Positions 1 through 6,289 are shown, counted from the first letter of the stretch. The stretch is 10,189 nt of DNA from Planctomycetota bacterium (GCA_019456245.1 VRUF01000092.1:1-10189), one strand, 5' to 3'. Program-made: numbers and translations. The notes: a model not told the origin generated them from the sequence alone.

Positions 1-1
1 T

Positions 2-1576
2 GCCGCTGGTATTATCGGTGCCCAATCGATCGGTGAACCTGGTACACAGCTTACAATGCGTACTTTCCATACGGGTGGTATTGCTGAAGTAGCGATCCTG
101 GAGACGGAGAAATTGGCTCCCAGAGCAGGTGTGATCGAATATCATGATATTAGTGTTGCCTGCATCGAAGACGATGGCGGCGGGGAAGTTATGATTGCGA
201 TTAAGCGTAATGGTGAGATCACTATTGTCGACGAAAAGAGCAGGGAACTTGAGCGGTTCAAGGTTGCTTACGGAAGCATTGTCGCAGTGAAGGAAGGCGA
301 AAAGGTAACTAAGGGCCAGAGACTGGTCTCATGGGATCCGCACAGAATTCCGATTCTTGCCGAAGTAGATGGTATCGTACGGCTTGTCGATGTCATCGAA
401 GGTGAGACGATGCGTGTCGAAGAGGAACGCAAAGGTCAGGTGGGCAGACCCGTTGTTATAGAGCATAAGGGCGATAAACATCCGCAGGTTATTATCGAAG
501 ATGCAGATGGAAAGATACTTGATGTTCATTACCTTCCTGCCAAGGCGAGGATCGAAATGGACGAAGGTCAGGAGGTTATTGCAGGTACTTTGCTGGCGAG
601 GTTGCCCAGAGGCGGCGGCGGAACGCAGGATATTACAGGTGGTCTGCCCCGTGTAACGGAAATTTTTGAAGCCAGGCAGCCTAAAAATCCCGCAGCTATG
701 GCTGAGATCAGCGGCGTTATCGAACTTAAAAGTGACAAGCGCCGGGGCAAGATGACAATCGCAGTTCGCAGTGAAAGCGGAATGGAAAAAGATCACCATG
801 TGCCGCGGGACAGGCATCTGAACTATCATACCGGTGACATTGTAGAAGCCGGTGACGCACTTACAGATGGACCTCTTGTCCCGCATGACATTCTTCGGAT
901 CAAGGGTGAAGAGAGCTTGCAGAGATACCTTCTCAGGGAGATACAAAACGTATATCGTGCACAGAATGTAACTATCAGCGATAAGCATATCGAGATTATT
1001 GTTTCACAGATGATGCGTAAGGTAGAAATCGAATCTGTAGGTGACAGTTCATTCCTGCCTGGTGAAGTGATTGAAAAACGTACCTTCCAGACTGCGATTG
1101 AGAATTTGTCGAAAATGCTTAAGATTTCAGATGCAGGCGATACAGACATGGTGGTAGGGGTTCTGGTTAGCAAAGAAGAACTCGAAGCTGCCAACGAAAA
1201 AGTTGAACTTTTGGGCGGTGAGATAGCCAAAGGCAAGAAACCGCGGCCTGCTTCTGCTAACACGCTTCTTCTGGGTATCACTAAAGCATCGCTTCAGTCA
1301 GAGAGCTTTATCTCCGCTGCCAGTTTCCAGGAAACGACAAAGGTCTTGACAGAGGCCTCGCTTGCTGGTAAAACAGATGTTTTGCGTGGTCTAAAGGAAA
1401 ATGTGATACTTGGACACCTTATTCCGGCTGGTACCGCATTTAAGCCGCACCTTGATATGAGGGTTAAGCATCTTGCCGAACCACCTGTTCCGAAACAGCT
1501 TGAGGAACTGAAAGAGGTACTTGAAGCTGATGTTGCAGCAGATAAGGCCGTAAAGGTTGCTTTGGGTCTTGAATAG
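2..1576 (+). CDS. rpoC: RNA polymerase beta' subunit, C-terminal part (5' end outside the window)
   Basis: This is the catalytic beta' subunit of RNA polymerase, entering mid-gene in the frame that starts at base 2; 524 codons plus a TAG stop are visible. The first residues read GAQSIGEPGTQLTMRTFH, the trigger-loop region, with the Met, Arg and His (codons at 56, 59 and 68) matching E. coli M932, R933 and H936. The stretch from about 110 to 600 corresponds to the SI3 insertion of E. coli beta' (YGSIVAVKEGEKV, WDPHRIPILAEVDG), with sandwich-barrel hybrid motifs. The trigger loop resumes at GGGGTQDITGGLPRV (about 611-655). Late conserved blocks include NVYRAQNVTISDKHIEIIV, LLGITKASL, SFISAASFQET and GLKENVILGHLIPAGT. 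Compared with E. coli, about 40 extra residues lie between FLPGE and LLGITK (about 1052-1267). rpsL follows after 96 nt, the usual order. Identification is secure; the internal start near 56 is not a real start. Confidence 0.98.
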   Translation, partial: AAGIIGAQSIGEPGTQLTMRTFHTGGIAEVAILETEKLAPRAGVIEYHDISVACIEDDGGGEVMIAIKRNGEITIVDEKSRELERFKVAYGSIVAVKEGEKVTKGQRLVSWDPHRIPILAEVDGIVRLVDVIEGETMRVEEERKGQVGRPVVIEHKGDKHPQVIIEDADGKILDVHYLPAKARIEMDEGQEVIAGTLLARLPRGGGGTQDITGGLPRVTEIFEARQPKNPAAMAEISGVIELKSDKRRGKMTIAVRSESGMEKDHHVPRDRHLNYHTGDIVEAGDALTDGPLVPHDILRIKGEESLQRYLLREIQNVYRAQNVTISDKHIEIIVSQMMRKVEIESVGDSSFLPGEVIEKRTFQTAIENLSKMLKISDAGDTDMVVGVLVSKEELEAANEKVELLGGEIAKGKKPRPASANTLLLGITKASLQSESFISAASFQETTKVLTEASLAGKTDVLRGLKENVILGHLIPAGTAFKPHLDMRVKHLAEPPVPKQLEELKEVLEADVAADKAVKVALGLE

Positions 1577-1597
1577 TTGCAGGGAATATGAAATAAA

Positions 1598-1621
1598 AAA
1601 GACTTTAAGGAAAGGGTCTTT
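1598..1621 (+). promoter_or_regulatory. Hairpin in the rpoC–rpsL spacer
   Basis: AAAGAC at 1598-1603 is complementary to GTCTTT at 1616-1621. In RNA the stem extends inward by two G·U pairs and one A-U pair to nine pairs around a loop of about six bases. It lies 22 nt after the rpoC stop. No T-run follows on the + strand, so it is not a standard terminator there. It could be an RNA-processing or leader element. The stem is AU-rich, so it may have no function. Confidence 0.35.
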
Positions 1622-1626
1622 AGTAG

Positions 1627-1645
1627 TAAATTGCAGGACAATTTA
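1627..1645 (+). promoter_or_regulatory. Second hairpin upstream of rpsL
   Basis: TAAATTG at 1627-1633 and CAATTTA at 1639-1645 form a perfect 7-bp inverted repeat around a 5-base loop. It begins five bases after the preceding hairpin and ends 27 nt before the rpsL ATG. The pair of hairpins could form a leader for rpsL-rpsG translation or a processing site between rpoC and rpsL. The stem is mostly A-U, so stability is modest. Function is inferred only from position. Confidence 0.3.
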
Positions 1646-1672
1646 ATTTAACTGAGTGGTTATGGAGTAGAT

Positions 1673-2038
1673 ATGCCAACAATTAATCAATTGGTTCGCA
1701 AGGGCCGAAGAAAAAAGGGCCGGAAACGTATTTCGGATATTACAGGTTGCCCCCAGAAGCGTGGGGTATGCCTGATCGTGAGAACGCAGACACCGAAGAA
1801 GCCTAACTCTGCGCTTCGTAAGATTACCCGTGTACGTTTAACTAACGGCAAGGAAGTTACGGCTTATATTCCCGGTATCGACCATAATCTTCAGGAACAT
1901 AGTACGGTTCTGATACGTGGCGGCAGGGTTCGTGACCTTCCTGGCGTACGCTATCACATTATTCGCGGCGTACTTGATACTGCCGGGGTTGATGGTCGTC
2001 AGCAGGGTAGAAGTAAGTATGGAGCCAAGTCCAAGTAG
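1673..2038 (+). CDS. rpsL: 30S ribosomal protein S12
   Basis: S12 (uS12) sits at the decoding centre of the 30S subunit and helps monitor codon–anticodon pairing. The 121-residue protein has the usual length and starts MPTINQLVRKGRRKK. The family blocks CPQKRGVC, TPKKPNSALRK, EVTAYIPG, NLQEHSTVLIRGGRV, DLPGVRYH and RSKYG are all present. K42 (E. coli K43 counting Met) is the common streptomycin-sensitive residue. Residue 87 is Arg (CGT at 1931-1933), where most bacteria have Lys (E. coli K88); Lys-to-Arg here is a known streptomycin-resistance change. D88, the counterpart of the aspartate methylthiolated by RimO in E. coli, is kept. A GGAG Shine-Dalgarno at 1664-1667 lies 5 nt before the ATG. 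It is followed by rpsG, the classic str order. Confidence 0.98.
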   Translation: MPTINQLVRKGRRKKGRKRISDITGCPQKRGVCLIVRTQTPKKPNSALRKITRVRLTNGKEVTAYIPGIDHNLQEHSTVLIRGGRVRDLPGVRYHIIRGVLDTAGVDGRQQGRSKYGAKSK

Positions 2039-2049
2039 GCGACTCGCCT
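2037..2049 (+). promoter_or_regulatory. Palindrome overlapping the rpsL stop codon
   Basis: AGGCGACTCGCCT at 2037-2049 is a perfect inverted repeat about a central base. In RNA it gives a 5-bp, mostly G-C stem with a 3-base loop, and it overlaps the last two bases of the rpsL TAG stop. In E. coli the rpsL–rpsG spacer is the S7 autoregulatory site. This hairpin is much smaller and I see no E. coli-like fold, so an equivalent role is only a possibility. Confidence 0.3.
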
Positions 2050-2109
2050 GTATAAATTTTACGGTTAATTAAACTTTTACAATTAAGAAGTTATCTGGAA
2101 GGTAGTAGG

Positions 2110-2583
2110 ATGGCAAAGAGGTTTACGGCGTCAAGTTCGCAATTGAAACCTGATCCAAAATATCATAGCAGGCTCGTAGCGAAGTTTGTCAATTGCCTGA
2201 TGTGGGACGGTAAGAAGAGTATAGCATCGAAAGTATTTTATGATGCTATGGATATCATCGCCGGCAAGATCACAGACAATGAACCCCTTGAGGTTTTCGA
2301 GACAGCTATAGAGAATGTCAGACCGATGCTGGAAGTACGGAGTAAACGTGTCGGTGGTGCAAGTTACCAGGTTCCAATGCAGGTCAGACCGAAACGCCAG
2401 CAGTCTTTGGCTTTTCGCTGGATACTTGCTGCTACGCGGGGCAAGAAAGGAAAGCCCATGTCGGTAAGACTTGCTACGGAATTGATGGATGCTTTCCGCA
2501 AGGAAGGTGCAGCAATGACCACGCGTGAGAACGTTCACAGGATGGCTGAGGCCAACAAGGCATTTGCCCATTTCGCCTGGTAA
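2110..2583 (+). CDS. rpsG: 30S ribosomal protein S7
   Basis: S7 (uS7) is the primary assembly protein of the 30S head; it binds the 3' major domain of 16S rRNA and lies near the mRNA exit and the E site. The 157 residues match the usual bacterial length. Recognisable blocks are DPKYHSRLVAKFVNCLMWDGKKSIA near the N terminus, PLEVFETAIENVRPMLEVRSKRVGGASYQVP (about residues 59-89), the beta-ribbon and following RWIL helix, and the C-terminal ANKAFAHFAW. The start is set by GGAAGG at 2097-2102, 7 nt before the ATG. It lies 71 nt after rpsL and 17 nt before a strong terminator, so it is the last gene of the rpoC/rpsL/rpsG unit. Nothing in the protein looks unusual. Confidence 0.98.
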   Translation: MAKRFTASSSQLKPDPKYHSRLVAKFVNCLMWDGKKSIASKVFYDAMDIIAGKITDNEPLEVFETAIENVRPMLEVRSKRVGGASYQVPMQVRPKRQQSLAFRWILAATRGKKGKPMSVRLATELMDAFRKEGAAMTTRENVHRMAEANKAFAHFAW

Positions 2584-2600
2584 TAATAGTTCGCGATAAT

Positions 2601-2642
2601 CTGCCACGGATCAGTAGTAAAATTGACCGTGGCAGTTTTTTT
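2601..2642 (+). terminator. Rho-independent terminator after rpsG
   Basis: CTGCCACGG at 2601-2609 pairs perfectly with CCGTGGCAG at 2627-2635, and seven Ts follow at 2636-2642. A TCA/TGA pairing just inside the stem, with one bulged A, can extend it to about 12 pairs. This is the clearest terminator in the window. It separates rpsG from fusA, so fusA should have its own promoter or depend on read-through, unlike the co-transcribed E. coli str operon. Confidence 0.9.
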
Positions 2643-2672
2643 ATACGCTCATAGATTTACGATTCTTTCTGT

Positions 2673-2699
2673 TAGAGCACTAAAAATTTAATTGCTCTA
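2673..2699 (+). promoter_or_regulatory. Inverted repeat upstream of fusA
   Basis: TAGAGCA at 2673-2679 and TGCTCTA at 2693-2699 are perfect 7-bp inverted arms separated by 13 AT-rich bases. It lies between the rpsG terminator and the fusA ATG, 47 nt before the start. It could be an operator or a leader hairpin for fusA. I could not find a convincing -35/-10 pair nearby, so the fusA promoter remains unassigned. Confidence 0.35.
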
Positions 2700-2746
2700 G
2701 TGTCAATGTCTTTCGGTTTGCCAAATTTTAAGTGGAATGGTTTTAG

Positions 2747-4828
2747 ATGGCTAGAAAACTGGAAAAAATCAGAAATATCGGCGTGATGGCTCATATCGAT
2801 GCCGGCAAGACGACGGTTACCGAGCGTATACTGTATTATTCAGGAAAGACCTACAAGATTGGCGAGGTACATGACGGAACTGCAGTGATGGACTTTATGG
2901 AGGAGGAACAACAGCGGGGGATCACAATTACTTCGGCAGCGACTCGATGTCCATGGGATGGTTACGACATCGACCTTATCGATACTCCAGGACATGTGGA
3001 CTTTACGGCGGAAGTCGAACGGTCTTTGCGGGTTCTCGACGGTGCCGTTGTAGTCTTTGACGCAAGCGAGGGTGTTCAGGCGCAGAGCGAGACGGTATGG
3101 CGTCAGGGCCAGAAATACAATCTGCCATGTTTGTGTTTCATCAATAAGATGGACAAGGTCGGAGCGGATTTCGAGATGGCCGTGGCAAGTATCCACGATA
3201 AACTTCTGGCAAATGCCGTACCTCTTCAGATTCCGATCGGCGAAGCGGACCAGTTTTGCGGTCTGATCGATCTGTTGGAGATGAAGGCGTATTATTTTGA
3301 GCAGGAGAGGACAGCTGCAAAATTTGACATGCGGGACATCCCGGAGGAACTTGCAGACGCAGCCGAAATTGCCCGACACGATCTGATCGATGCCGTTGCC
3401 GAATTTGACGATGAGTTGATGGATGACTACATCCATGACAATACTATAGATAATGACAAGATCGTTCGTGCTATCCGGAAAGGGACTCTCCAGTGCAAGA
3501 TTAATCCGGTTCTTGTCGGTGCTGCGCTAAAGAGCATTGGAACTCGCAAACTGCTTGATGCCGTAACTGCTTATCTACCGTCACCGCTTGATCGTCCGGA
3601 GGTAATAGGACATAAACCGGGCAAGGAAGATCAAGAGGTTCAGGTAGCTTGTGATGACAGCAAACCTTTCGTTGCACTGGCTTTTAAAATAAGTAGTGAT
3701 AAACACGGTGATCTTTATTTCCTTAGAATATATCAGGGTATTTTGAAGAAGGGTACAAGGGTGCTCAACAGCACACGCAAGTGTAAAGAGAATGTCACCC
3801 GGATCTTTGAGATGCATGCTAATTCGCGCGAGATTCGTGAAGATGCCCGCGCTGGCGACATTGTCGCGGTCGTCGGCTTAAAGGATACGCTTACCGGAGA
3901 TACATTGTGTGACGTCCGTCATCCGGTTGTCCTGGAGAGTATTACGTTTCCTGAGACGGTTATCAGCATGTCGATAGAGCCTAAAACCTCGGCAGAACGT
4001 GCCAAACTTGGTGAGGCGCTTACTGTTCTAAGGAGGGAAGATCCTACCTTCGTGTGTAAATATGACGAAGAGACCGGACAAACTGTGATCAGCGGGATGG
4101 GAGAACTGCACCTGGAAATACTGCAAAACCGCATTACACGCGATCTGGGAGTAAACGTGAGAATCGGAAAGCCCAGAGTTGCTTATAAAGAGGCTATCTG
4201 CAAAGCTTCTGAAGGTGTGGGTAAGTTTGTTAAACAAACGGGAGGACGCGGCCAGTATGGACATGTTGAGTTGACAGTTGAGCCTGTAGTCGATGAAGAT
4301 GGTTACTATTCGAGAGAGAATATAGTAGAGAACACTATAATTGGCGGATCTATTCCCCAAGAGTATATCTCTCCAGCCATGACAGGTGCTCGTGAAGGTT
4401 TGGCCAATGGGCCTCTGGCCGGCTATCCTCTTGTCGGAGTTAAAGTCACGATAACGGATGGATCTTCGCACAGTGTCGATTCTTCCGAAATGGCTTTTGA
4501 GCAGGCCGCAATTATGGCGGTCAGGGCGGCGATGGGTAAGGCTAAACCGGCAATTCTAGAGCCCATAATGAAAGTCCAGGTAGTTGTTCCTGAAGAGAGT
4601 TACGGACCCGTACAGGCCGGTTTGATGGCCAAAAGGGGAGTGATCACTGAGGGAGCAATGCACGGAAATATGCGTGTTATAGACGCAAAAGTACCGTTGG
4701 CAGAGATGTTCGGCTATTCCAGTGAATTCAGGAGTACGACAGGTGGAAGAGGGTTCTTTTCCATGGAACCTCTGAATTATGAAATAGTGCCCCAACAAAT
4801 TTCAAAAAAAATTCTGGAAAGTTATTGA
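2747..4828 (+). CDS. fusA: Translation elongation factor G
   Basis: EF-G is the GTPase that drives tRNA–mRNA translocation on the ribosome. The 693 residues are the normal length with all five domains. The GTPase motifs are intact: AHIDAGKTT (residues 15-23, P-loop), RGITIT (57-62, switch I), DTPGH (79-83), NKMD (133-136) and GAALKS as the G5 loop. Domain III reads EDPTFVCKYDEETGQTVISGMGELHLEI. The domain IV tip is DGSSHSVDSSEMAF, keeping the His equivalent to E. coli H583, and domain V ends GRGFFSMEPLNYEIVP. The Shine-Dalgarno is weak (GTGGA near 2732-2736). Planctomycetes, spirochaetes and deltaproteobacteria have split EF-G paralogues (spdEFG1 and spdEFG2). The C-terminal wording and the place in the str cluster suggest the translocating spdEFG1 type, but this is tentative. 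It is isolated upstream by a terminator and downstream by a 426-nt gap without tuf. Confidence 0.97.
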   Translation: MARKLEKIRNIGVMAHIDAGKTTVTERILYYSGKTYKIGEVHDGTAVMDFMEEEQQRGITITSAATRCPWDGYDIDLIDTPGHVDFTAEVERSLRVLDGAVVVFDASEGVQAQSETVWRQGQKYNLPCLCFINKMDKVGADFEMAVASIHDKLLANAVPLQIPIGEADQFCGLIDLLEMKAYYFEQERTAAKFDMRDIPEELADAAEIARHDLIDAVAEFDDELMDDYIHDNTIDNDKIVRAIRKGTLQCKINPVLVGAALKSIGTRKLLDAVTAYLPSPLDRPEVIGHKPGKEDQEVQVACDDSKPFVALAFKISSDKHGDLYFLRIYQGILKKGTRVLNSTRKCKENVTRIFEMHANSREIREDARAGDIVAVVGLKDTLTGDTLCDVRHPVVLESITFPETVISMSIEPKTSAERAKLGEALTVLRREDPTFVCKYDEETGQTVISGMGELHLEILQNRITRDLGVNVRIGKPRVAYKEAICKASEGVGKFVKQTGGRGQYGHVELTVEPVVDEDGYYSRENIVENTIIGGSIPQEYISPAMTGAREGLANGPLAGYPLVGVKVTITDGSSHSVDSSEMAFEQAAIMAVRAAMGKAKPAILEPIMKVQVVVPEESYGPVQAGLMAKRGVITEGAMHGNMRVIDAKVPLAEMFGYSSEFRSTTGGRGFFSMEPLNYEIVPQQISKKILESY

Positions 4829-4829
4829 C

Positions 4830-4844
4830 GACAGTAATGCTGTC
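4830..4844 (+). other. Short hairpin just after fusA
   Basis: GACAG at 4830-4834 and CTGTC at 4840-4844 pair around a 5-base loop, starting one base after the fusA stop. No T-run follows, so it is not a canonical terminator. It might protect the 3' end of the fusA mRNA. The stem is short and could occur by chance. Confidence 0.3.
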
Positions 4845-4943
4845 TGGTATAAGTAGTCGTTTTGCAGCCGGAGCGAGCACAAAGGCAGTTGTAATGTGCG
4901 TTTCGAGTTGGGCTGATCTTTGATTGTAGGTGTGCATATTAGT

Positions 4944-4966
4944 ACAGAAAAACGCGTTTTTTCTGT
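4944..4966. promoter_or_regulatory. AT-rich palindrome, possible fusA terminator or operator
   Basis: ACAGAAAAA at 4944-4952 and TTTTTTCTGT at 4957-4966 face each other across CGCG, giving nine matched pairs with one extra T. The A-tract/T-tract layout resembles a weak bidirectional terminator, but the core has few G-C pairs and the T-run lies inside the stem. Symmetric DNA of this kind could also bind a dimeric regulator. fusA must stop somewhere in this gap and no stronger terminator is visible. Confidence 0.35.
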
Positions 4967-5064
4967 CTGTAGGCGTGTTTTCATCCTTCGATATCAAGCC
5001 TGATCTGGATTCTCCTTTTTTTTTTCACGCTGGTTGTGCAGGTTCTCAGGGTTATGACCCGGAA

Positions 5065-5095
5065 TTGACACGGCTCTGAAAAAGAACGCGATAAT
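5065..5095 (+). promoter_or_regulatory. Candidate sigma-70-type promoter P1 for the S10 cluster
   Basis: A perfect -35 consensus TTGACA at 5065-5070 is followed by GATAAT (5/6 match to TATAAT) at 5090-5095. The spacer is 19 bp, longer than the optimal 17. It lies about 160 nt upstream of the rpsJ start and is the best promoter match I found in the gap. Transcription from it would give an rpsJ leader of roughly 150 nt. The long spacer is the main doubt. Confidence 0.5.
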
Positions 5096-5144
5096 TGCAG
5101 AGAAAAACGAAAATTGTGAGATAATTGCAGGGAAATAACGAAAA
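5090..5144 (+). repeat. Two imperfect direct repeats, 30-bp period, in the S10 promoter region
   Basis: GATAATTGCAG followed by AGAAAAACGAAAA (5090-5113) recurs as GATAATTGCAG followed by GGAAATAACGAAAA (5120-5144). The first 11 bases are identical and the rest differs by one substitution and one inserted base. Each copy begins with a -10-like GATAAT. A duplication that copied a promoter element, or paired regulator sites, would both produce this layout. Confidence 0.75.
5117..5125 (+). promoter_or_regulatory. Candidate extended -10 promoter P2 for the S10 cluster
   Basis: TGAGATAAT at 5117-5125 fits the extended -10 pattern TGnTATAAT with one mismatch, and sits at the start of the second direct repeat. 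The six bases 17 bp upstream (5097-5102) are not -35-like, as expected for an extended -10 promoter. It would start transcripts about 120 nt before rpsJ, still upstream of the leader hairpin. Confidence 0.35.
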
Positions 5145-5180
5145 CTACCGTTTTTTTTCAGATATTTTCTTGTTTTTTGC

Positions 5181-5210
5181 CCGCAAGTCGTTATCTTAAC
5201 TGACTTTCGG
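5181..5210 (+). promoter_or_regulatory. Leader hairpin upstream of rpsJ
   Basis: This 30-base element folds into one long stem: CCG (5181-5183) with CGG (5208-5210), a C·U mismatch, AAGTC (5185-5189) with GACTT (5202-5206), a bulged U at 5201, then GTTA (5190-5193) with TAAC (5197-5200), closed by a UCU triloop. That is 12 base pairs with one mismatch and one bulge. It lies downstream of both candidate promoters and ends 44 nt before the rpsJ start. In E. coli the S10 leader is bound by L4, encoded by the third gene of the operon. A similar autoregulatory role is plausible here but not shown. Confidence 0.5.
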
Positions 5211-5254
5211 TGTTGAAGAAAATGTTACACTAAGCGTAGCGGTAAGGAAAAAAT

Positions 5255-5569
5255 ATGCCGACCGAAACTGAACGAATAAGAATAAGGATGGAAGCCTACG
5301 ACCACAAGGCTCTTGATGCATCTGCCAAGGAGATCGTCGAGCAGGCAAGGCGTACAAATGCAAGGGTTAGCGGTCCGGTACCGCTGCCGACGAGAATCGA
5401 ACGTTATACGGTTCTCCGTAGCCCTCATGTTAACAAAAAGTCACGTGAACAGTTTGAAATGCGGACGCATAAGCGTCTTATAGATATTCATGAAGCAAAC
5501 GCCCGCACGGTTGAGGCTTTAAATCGCCTTGTAGTACCCGCAGGTGTTTTTGTAAAGATAAAGGCATAG
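5255..5569 (+). CDS. rpsJ: 30S ribosomal protein S10 (NusE)
   Basis: S10 (uS10) is a 30S head protein and, in complex with NusB, the NusE antitermination factor; it also contacts NusG, linking ribosome and polymerase. The 104-residue length is normal. Diagnostic blocks are IRIRMEAYDHKALDASAKEIVE, GPVPLPTRIERYTVLRSPHVNKKSREQFEMRTHKRLIDI and the C-terminal LPAG-like VPAGVFVKIKA. AAGGA at 5244-5248, 6 nt before the ATG, fixes the start. It opens the S10 cluster, behind the candidate promoters and leader hairpin, and its stop is only 3 nt from the rplC start. The protein has no unusual feature. Confidence 0.98.
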   Translation: MPTETERIRIRMEAYDHKALDASAKEIVEQARRTNARVSGPVPLPTRIERYTVLRSPHVNKKSREQFEMRTHKRLIDIHEANARTVEALNRLVVPAGVFVKIKA

Positions 5570-5572
5570 ACA

Positions 5573-6232
5573 ATGGTAATGTTGCTTGGAAAAAAAGTTG
5601 GAATGACGCAGGTGTATGACGACACTGGCAAGATGATCCCTGTAACGGTGATTCAGGCCGGTCCGTGTGTTGTCACGCAGGTAAAGACCAGCAAAAGCGA
5701 TGGGTATTCTGCGGTTCAGATGGGTTTTAATGACGTCAAAAAATCGCGAGTGAAAAATCCTGCCGCCGGTCATGCTAAGAAAGCCAATACCGCTGCCAAG
5801 AAATTTGTCCGCGAATGCCGTTATTTCGATGACAAAGAAATATCACAGTCTGCCGGCGATGAAGTTACGGTTGACGTGTTTGGCGAAAATGAGGTCAAGT
5901 TTGTGGATGTTTCTGGTATAAGCAAAGGTAAAGGCTTTGCCGGTTGTATGAAACGTCATGATTTCGGCGGTTTTCCTGCTTCACACGGTTGTAAACGAAG
6001 GCACAGAGCACCAGGGGCCATTTCCAGTTTTGCAAGTGATGCCGGTCACGGTGGAAACCTGAAGAGGGGTAAGCGTATGGCCGGCCACATGGGACATGTC
6101 AGGATCACAAGCAGACAGAATCAACTTATTTCGGTCGATAGTGAACTAAATTTGTTGGTGGTAAAAGGTTGTATACCGGGCCCTACCGGTGGTTATGTTG
6201 AAATACGCAGTTCCAAGGATCAAAAGGCTTAA
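5573..6232 (+). CDS. rplC: 50S ribosomal protein L3
   Basis: L3 (uL3) is one of the first proteins to bind 23S rRNA and reaches toward the peptidyl-transferase centre with a long loop. The 219 residues are typical. It begins MVMLLGKKVGMTQVYDDTG and has VTVIQAGPCVVTQVKT, VDVSGISKGKGFAGCMKRHDF, RHRAPGAIS, KRMAGHMGHVRIT and NLLVVKGCIPGPTGG. E. coli L3 carries a PrmB-methylated Gln in SIGQNQ. Here the region after GAIS reads SFASDAGHGGN, with no matching Gln. The ATG at 5573 is preferred over the in-frame ATG at 5579 because AAAGG at 5560-5564, inside the end of rpsJ, is 8 nt away. The 3-nt gap to rpsJ implies translational coupling. Confidence 0.98.
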   Translation: MVMLLGKKVGMTQVYDDTGKMIPVTVIQAGPCVVTQVKTSKSDGYSAVQMGFNDVKKSRVKNPAAGHAKKANTAAKKFVRECRYFDDKEISQSAGDEVTVDVFGENEVKFVDVSGISKGKGFAGCMKRHDFGGFPASHGCKRRHRAPGAISSFASDAGHGGNLKRGKRMAGHMGHVRITSRQNQLISVDSELNLLVVKGCIPGPTGGYVEIRSSKDQKA

Positions 6233-6289
6233 GCCGGGTTGTTGGAACTTCTTTTTTGCGCATAGACAAAAAAACGTTGGAAGAATGAA

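Larger units (their letters stand above)
4829..5254. other. 426-base intergenic region between fusA and rpsJ, no tuf gene
   Basis: No coding sequence on either strand is credible here: forward frames are broken by stops, and the reverse open frames have no recognisable protein. Many bacteria have tuf at this position, and nothing resembling EF-Tu remains. The first half (4829-5025) holds a short hairpin after fusA, a potential nested fold (CAGCC 4865-4869 with GGCTG 4911-4915, GCACA 4877-4881 with TGTGC 4895-4899), an AT-rich palindrome and a run of ten Ts at 5016-5025. The second half holds promoter-like elements, direct repeats and the rpsJ leader hairpin, listed separately. Confidence 0.8.

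Noticed and set aside
1598..1621. Hairpin after rpoC as an intrinsic terminator
   Set aside because: No T-run follows on the + strand; the A-run before it would serve only a minus-strand transcript, and no minus-strand gene is present.
5016..5025. Run of ten Ts as the fusA terminator
   Set aside because: No stable GC-rich stem precedes it; the best local pairing is three or four bases.
5141..5158. AAAAC/GTTTT stem plus T-run as an attenuator before rpsJ
   Set aside because: The stem is only five pairs, four of them A-U, too weak to call.
4829..5254. A tuf remnant or tRNA gene in the fusA–rpsJ gap
   Set aside because: No EF-Tu motif appears in any frame, and I could not assemble a tRNA cloverleaf or T-loop sequence.
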